From Parvibaculum sp046297875 (GTDB taxonomy: Bacteria; Pseudomonadota; Alphaproteobacteria; Parvibaculales; Parvibaculaceae): a stretch of 64,000 bases of DNA. The stretch covers positions 1,426,001 through 1,490,000 of the forward strand of contig NZ_JBKBHD010000001.1 of assembly GCF_046297875.1 (NCBI RefSeq), given 5' to 3'. Numbering within the stretch: position 1 is the first letter of the stretch; each line of letters opens with the position of its first letter. The notes below the pieces were generated by a model, which saw nothing but the letters and a program-made list of their open reading frames with translations, had not been told where the DNA came from and did not search any database. Positions 59,957 through 64,000 of this stretch are shown in pieces. Made by a program: the position numbers and the translations under genes.

Positions 59957-60407
59957 ATATAGTATTAAACCGCCCGGGCCGGCTGACGCGCGAATCAATC
60001 TCGCGTGACGGATAAGGTGGCGCAAGACACGGGTGCTTGCGAATGAATCAAGCGAAGTAATCGCCGTCATTCGCCAGAATCAAAATTCACTGTTTCATTT
60101 TAGAATTAGCGGCGATGTATTTATGCAACGTGCGACGGAAACCATTTGTTAACCAAAAAATTCACATGCCAGAGTCATCCTTTTGGCATTACAGTGTTGA
60201 CAGTTCTGCCGTTCGCGATGTGCGGGTGTCGGCCTTGGTCATTCTGGCCGCTCGGATGGCCGGGGAAGTGTCTAAGTTGGGCTGCCGCCCCGTGAGCCTC
60301 GCTGCGGGATGATTGCCCATCTGCGGAAGCAGCGGGACTAATGATGAAATTTCGGGGGCGGTGCACATGGCAGCTTCGCATGCCGGCCTCAATCGGGGAG
60401 ATTCAGT
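59957..60407. other. Long non-coding leader region in the exopolysaccharide locus
   Basis: The 450-base gap between the Wza-like gene and the polyQ protein gene is more AT-rich than its surroundings (for example TTCATTTTAGAATTAGCGGC and GTTAACCAAAAAATTCACATG). It contains TTGACA (60194-60199), a possible -35 element. No convincing coding frame is present, so it probably holds a regulated promoter, perhaps with an operator. Confidence 0.5.
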
Positions 60408-60905
60408 ATGAAGAAGTTCCTTTCGGCGCTCTGCCTTGCAGTCGCAGTTGCGATGGCACCCGCCTTTGTCGCCACCCCGCATGCTGTCGCCCAGGAGGCC
60501 GGGAGCCTGCAGGCCATGGAAGCGGATATCGAAGCTCTCCTGATTGCCCATGCAGGTGACCCGGATGCTTTCGCGGCCGCTATCGAAGAATATGTGATCG
60601 CCTCCGGCGACCCGGAACTCGCGGCCGACGCGGTGATCAGTGTGCTCACCCGGCCGACGACCGATCCGGAGATGAAGGTTGCTGGCGGCAAGGGGCTCGG
60701 CGCAGCGATTGCGCTTATCGGCCTCACCGATCCGACTGCGGCCGCGAACATGCAGGCCAAGGTCGAGGCGTCGGGCGATACGGTGCTTCAGGCAGCCGTT
60801 GCCGAGGGCAATGCGGAACGGACGGCCTCGATCCTGCGGCAACAGCAGCAACAGCAGCAACAGCAGCAGGACTCGACGCCGGAAACGCCGGTGAGCCCGA
60901 ACTGA
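60408..60905 (+). CDS. Secreted helical protein with polyglutamine tract
   Basis: The 165-residue protein has a signal peptide (LCLAVAVAMAPAFVATPHAV, cleavage near VAQ), a helical, Ala-rich mature part (EADIEALLIAHAGDPDAFAA) and a run of ten Gln (residues 145-154) before a Pro/Thr tail (DSTPETPVSPN). I recognise no family. It stands between the Wza-like and barrel genes, so it may be a periplasmic part of the export system. A hairpin follows the stop. Confidence 0.75.
   Translation: MKKFLSALCLAVAVAMAPAFVATPHAVAQEAGSLQAMEADIEALLIAHAGDPDAFAAAIEEYVIASGDPELAADAVISVLTRPTTDPEMKVAGGKGLGAAIALIGLTDPTAAANMQAKVEASGDTVLQAAVAEGNAERTASILRQQQQQQQQQQDSTPETPVSPN
60840..60869 (+). repeat. CAG/CAA trinucleotide tract (polyQ)
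   Basis: Ten glutamine codons, mostly as CAACAGCAG triplets, make an imperfect 9-base repeat. Length could vary between strains by slippage, changing the linker but not the frame. Confidence 0.85.
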
Positions 60906-60916
60906 TAGAACATCCG

Positions 60917-60938
60917 GGCGCCGGGTTAGCCCGGCGCC
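60917..60938 (+). terminator. GC hairpin after the polyQ protein gene
   Basis: GGCGCCGGG pairs with CCCGGCGCC around TTAG, 11 bases after the stop. There is no clear T run, so termination would be weak. Confidence 0.5.
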
Positions 60939-61056
60939 TGAAACCTTTGTTGCGTTCGCCGTTGTGACGGACGTCAAGGACTTGCCGGGCGGGTATTTGC
61001 AGCAGCAGTTGCCCTGGGTGGGGCGCAAAACTCAGATTTGTTAAGGGGAATGATCG

Positions 61057-62331
61057 ATGTCTTCCATGGTTTCCAGGGCGATGATCGCGGCGATTGCCGT
61101 GACAGCGATTTATGCAGCCCCCATTCAAACCGCTTCGGCGCAGACCGCAGAGATTGCCGATGATCGCAATGTCAGCGTCCGTGACCGTGCGCGTCCGGGC
61201 TATGACGCGGTAGGTGTTCGGGCAGGTGCCTTTACGGTTTTCCCGGAAGCGTCCATCACCGGCACCTATAGCGACAATATCTATGCGACGGATACGAACA
61301 CCGAGAGCGACTTCATCACGACGCTTGGTGCGCGCGTTTCGGCGGTTTCGACTTGGAGCCGTCATTCGCTGAACCTTCGCGCGGGCCTCGCCCAGCAGCT
61401 CTATGCCGATAACAATGACGAGGACCGCCTCGACTGGGATGTCGGCGCGGATGGCCGGATCGATATCACGCGGGACACGAATATTTCCGCCGGCCTTTCC
61501 TATGCGCAGCTCCATGAAGATCGTGGCGCGCCGAATGCCATCGGCAATGCGGCAGAGCCCACTGAATATTCGGTGTTCCAGGCGAATGTCGCTTTCAGCC
61601 ACCGCTTCAACCGCGTGACTTCGCGGATCGGTGCGACCTATGCGGATTACGATTTCGACACGGTGCCGCTCCTCGGTGGCGGTACCCTCAATCAGGACTT
61701 CCGCAATCGCGAGCAGTTCACGCAGTTCCTGCGTCTCGGCTATGACGTTTCGCCGGATACCAATGTCTATGTTCAGGGCACGCTCAACCAGCGCAAGTAT
61801 GACCAGCAGCCGCCGGTCGTGGCGCTGAACCGCGACTCCGATGGTTACTCGATTGTGGCGGGTGCGGATTTCCGTCTGACCAACCTTGCGCAGGGCGGTG
61901 TCTATGTGGGCTATCAGTCCCAGGACTATGACGATCCGACGCTGCCGGAGATCGACGGTCTGGCCTTCGGCGCCAGCGTCGACTGGTTCGTGACGCCGCT
62001 GACCACGGTGCGCTTCGAGGCGGCCTCCTCGATTGAGGAAACGATCAGCGCGGGTGCCTCCGGTTACACCGATAATTCGGTGGGCCTGGGCATTGACCAC
62101 GAACTGATGCGGAATGTCATTCTTGGCGGTCGCGTGAGCCTTGCCAATCGCGATTATGAGGGCATCAACCGCAGCGATGACGTGATGCGGGCCGGCCTCG
62201 GCGTCGATTATCTGCTCAATCGCAACCTCTCGCTGCGGCTCGGTTACGATTACACGGACCGCGATTCGAATGTGGCGGGTTTTGACTATACGACCAACGA
62301 AGTCGGCCTGACCCTGAAAGCCGCGCTCTGA
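61057..62331 (+). CDS. Outer-membrane beta-barrel protein (BBP2 type), exopolysaccharide locus
   Basis: The 424-residue protein has a signal peptide (MIAAIAVTAIYAAPIQTASAQ) and a barrel with regular aromatic strands (FTVFPEASITGTYSDNIYAT, HSLNLRAGLAQQLYADNNDE, FNRVTSRIGATYADYDFD), ending TNEVGLTLKAAL. This is the beta-barrel porin 2 (BBP2_2) type found next to Wza and Wzc-like genes in alphaproteobacterial exopolysaccharide loci, where it may be the outer-membrane exit or a surface anchor. AAGGGGAATG precedes the start. Confidence 0.87.
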   Translation: MSSMVSRAMIAAIAVTAIYAAPIQTASAQTAEIADDRNVSVRDRARPGYDAVGVRAGAFTVFPEASITGTYSDNIYATDTNTESDFITTLGARVSAVSTWSRHSLNLRAGLAQQLYADNNDEDRLDWDVGADGRIDITRDTNISAGLSYAQLHEDRGAPNAIGNAAEPTEYSVFQANVAFSHRFNRVTSRIGATYADYDFDTVPLLGGGTLNQDFRNREQFTQFLRLGYDVSPDTNVYVQGTLNQRKYDQQPPVVALNRDSDGYSIVAGADFRLTNLAQGGVYVGYQSQDYDDPTLPEIDGLAFGASVDWFVTPLTTVRFEAASSIEETISAGASGYTDNSVGLGIDHELMRNVILGGRVSLANRDYEGINRSDDVMRAGLGVDYLLNRNLSLRLGYDYTDRDSNVAGFDYTTNEVGLTLKAAL

Positions 62332-62359
62332 TACGTCGCGCCCGGGAAAAGAATGATCG

Positions 62360-62392
62360 AAAGGGCAGCAGGTTGAACCGGCTGCCCTTTTC
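62360..62392 (+). terminator. Intrinsic terminator after the barrel gene
   Basis: AAAGGGCAGC pairs with GCTGCCCTTT around an 11-base loop and is followed by TTCGTTT. Confidence 0.85.
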
Positions 62393-62552
62393 GTTTCCCG
62401 GGAAACGGTTTCTCGGCTCTCCGTTAACCCGGCAGGATTTTGGTTGAGCTAGATTTAGGGCTGGAAGGTTCGGGCTGTCTTGGTGCCGTGGCTTCCAGAT
62501 GAATTGAATAGGCTTGGCGGGCAGCAGGTTTCGGGCTTTAAGGAATGTGACG

Positions 62553-64000
62553 ATGAATGCACCGGTGCAGGGCGGCGCTTCCCGTGGCGGGATGCCCTCT
62601 TACGAGAGTCGCGCTACGGACGAGGAACAAGGATTTATCGAGTTCGATCTCAAGGCGCTCTTCCTGACCTTGCGCAAGCGGATGGGTGTGATCCTCGGTG
62701 TGACCTTCGGGTTGACCGCACTGGTCATGGTGGCCGTTCTTCAGCAAACCCCGCTTTACACCGCCACGGCCCAGGTGTTGCTTGACCGGCAGAAGATGCA
62801 GGTGACCGACATGGAAGCCGTCATGTCGGGCCTGCCTTCCGACTCGGCGACGGTGGACAGCGAAGTCGAGATTCTCCGGTCCCGGGCGCTTGCCGAGCGA
62901 GTGATCGACAGGCTCAACCTTTTGGAAGATCCAGAATTCAACCGCGCGCTGAGGGAACCCTCCATGCTGCGCTGGCTCGATCCGCGCGTCTGGCTTGGAG
63001 AACTGCTCGCGATTGTTTCGGCAGCGCCCGCGCCGGTGAACGACGAAATGCGGGCAAGGGCAGAGCGGGACGCGGTGGTGAACAGCCTGCTCGCCAATCT
63101 CACCATCAGCCGTCAAAGGTTGACCTATGTCATCAATATCGACGTGATTTCGGAGCGCCCCGCAAAAGCCGCACGGATTGCGAACGCATACTCCGACACC
63201 TACATTCTCGACCAGCTGGAAGCGAAGTTCGATGCGACCCGCCAGGCCAATGAGTGGCTGTCGCGGCGCCTTGGCGAGCTTCGTCAGCAGGTTCAGGATT
63301 CCGAGCGGGCCGTGGAAATTTACCGGGCGGAACAAGGGCTGGAATCGAGTTCCGGCGTTACCGTTTCCGAACAGCAAATGTCGGAGCTCAATGCACAACT
63401 CATTCTGGCCAGGACCGCGCTTGCGGAGGCCCGTGCCAAATATGATCGCGCCCGCCAGATACGCACTTCAGGCGGCTCGATCGAGAGCATGGCGGATGTG
63501 GTCCAGTCGGGCACGATTTCCCAGCTGCGCCAGAAGCAGGCTGAGCTTGCCCGTGAGCTTGCGAATCTCTCCTCGCGTTATGGCCCGCGCCACCCCGAAG
63601 TCGTGAACGCCGAAGCGCAGCGCCGCGACATCGAGAGCCAGATCGGGTCGGAGATCACCCGCATCATCGGCAGCCTGCAAAACAATGTCTCTGTTGCCGA
63701 AACCCGTGTTGCCTCGCTCGAGCAGAGCCTTCGCGAAATTCGCGGTGAGACTGGCGAGAGCGGGCAGGCCATGGTCCAGCTGCGCGAGCTTGAGCGCGAG
63801 GCGGCGGCGAACCGCGCCGTCTATGAGAGCTTCCTCAATCGCTTCAAGGAAACGTCGCAACAGCAGGACTTGCAAGTGCCGGACAGCCGGGTCATTTCAC
63901 TGGCAACAACGCCGATATCCCCCTCGCATCCGCGAAAGGGTCTCTCGTTTGCGCTTGCGCTGGTTCTGTCGGCAATTCTGGGCGTCGGACTCGCTTTCCT
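62553..64000 (+). CDS. Exopolysaccharide chain-length/tyrosine kinase-type protein (Wzc-like), partial
   Basis: The coding frame runs off the window at residue about 482. It starts MNAPVQGGASRGGMPSYESR with AAGGAATGTGACG as ribosome site. A Wzz-type domain comes first (FDLKALFLTLRKRMGVILGV, with the first TM about 44-66, then YTATAQVLLDRQKMQVTDME). A long coiled coil follows (about 230-420: SRRLGELRQQVQDSERAVEI), and then GNVR-type sequence and the second TM (GLSFALALVLSAILGVGLAF) at the end. Whether a BY-kinase domain follows cannot be seen. It controls polymer length and export together with the Wza-like protein. Confidence 0.92.
   Translation, partial: MNAPVQGGASRGGMPSYESRATDEEQGFIEFDLKALFLTLRKRMGVILGVTFGLTALVMVAVLQQTPLYTATAQVLLDRQKMQVTDMEAVMSGLPSDSATVDSEVEILRSRALAERVIDRLNLLEDPEFNRALREPSMLRWLDPRVWLGELLAIVSAAPAPVNDEMRARAERDAVVNSLLANLTISRQRLTYVINIDVISERPAKAARIANAYSDTYILDQLEAKFDATRQANEWLSRRLGELRQQVQDSERAVEIYRAEQGLESSSGVTVSEQQMSELNAQLILARTALAEARAKYDRARQIRTSGGSIESMADVVQSGTISQLRQKQAELARELANLSSRYGPRHPEVVNAEAQRRDIESQIGSEITRIIGSLQNNVSVAETRVASLEQSLREIRGETGESGQAMVQLRELEREAAANRAVYESFLNRFKETSQQQDLQVPDSRVISLATTPISPSHPRKGLSFALALVLSAILGVGLAF

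Noticed and set aside
60115..60312. A 65-codon frame in the leader of the polyQ gene
   Set aside because: No ribosome site, odd composition and no family; better read as non-coding.
60840..60869. CAACAGCAG repeats considered as a CRISPR or promoter repeat
   Set aside because: They are contiguous, have no spacers and encode an in-frame glutamine run.
60724..62100. A 458-codon minus-strand frame opposite the beta-barrel gene
   Set aside because: It has no start signal, runs through the polyQ repeat in antisense and has no recognisable domains.

Overview
The window is a GC-rich piece of a Gram-negative chromosome with densely packed genes, short gaps and many ATGA-type overlaps. An RpoE-ChrR sigma/anti-sigma pair, Cox11, ChrR-type promoters, YeeE plus persulfide-type hydrolase genes, guanidine-degradation genes and REP-like repeats of the 'GTCATCCCGGCGAAAGCCGGGA' sort all point to an alphaproteobacterium. 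The gene content would suit Parvibaculum or a relative, but that is inference. I saw no rRNA, tRNA, CRISPR array or insertion sequence.

Layout. 1-1.9 kb: a degraded phage patch carrying a DUF2190 structural gene, a gene fragment, and a two-gene cassette (three-TM protein plus TIR-like protein) that looks like an anti-phage module. 1.9-5.7 kb: two tiny membrane proteins, a winged-helix regulator interrupted by an in-frame amber codon, and the methionine-salvage operon mtnB-mtnD-mtnC. 5.7-8.2 kb: a sulfide/persulfide module (two half-size YeeE proteins plus a metallo-beta-lactamase-fold hydrolase) flanked by two paralogous glycine-zipper lipoproteins. 8.3-19.1 kb: mtgA, a GMC oxidoreductase with a His-rich Tat partner, an aldehyde dehydrogenase, REP-like repeats, DUF2834, a limonene-epoxide-hydrolase homologue, an MFS carrier, and a ppk2/DUF4010/rlmJ operon.

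19.2-27.6 kb: a TonB-dependent receptor behind a Zur-like box (probably zinc uptake), then rpoE-chrR transcribed away from an amine oxidase/DUF1365 pair; both sides carry the same TGATCC-N16-CGTA promoter. A GGDEF-EAL protein follows. 27.8-38.1 kb: a two-subunit acyl-CoA dehydrogenase, SemiSWEET, a zinc alcohol dehydrogenase, a glutathione transferase, a YqjD/YqjE-like envelope operon, a cardiolipin synthase, a second TonB receptor and a lone cox11.

38.3-48.3 kb: a guanidine-I (ykkC) riboswitch with an intrinsic terminator precedes an ABC transporter, two DUF1989 proteins, a biotin-dependent carboxylase and allophanate hydrolase. Together these form a guanidine import and degradation operon, although similar clusters are commonly annotated as urea carboxylase. 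48.4-50.7 kb: two membrane proteases and a small membrane protein.

50.8-55.3 kb: the most intriguing locus. A TPR plus beta-barrel protein of Slam type (type XI secretion) sits directly upstream of a 1005-residue secreted protein with a FecR-like N-terminus and three tandem copies of a roughly 265-residue domain, each holding a Cys pair. This looks like a translocator and its own cargo. 55.4-64 kb: two unknown envelope proteins, kdsD, a calcineurin-like phosphatase, and the start of an exopolysaccharide export locus (Wza-like lipoprotein, polyQ-tailed periplasmic protein, beta-barrel protein, and a Wzc-like chain-length protein cut by the window end).
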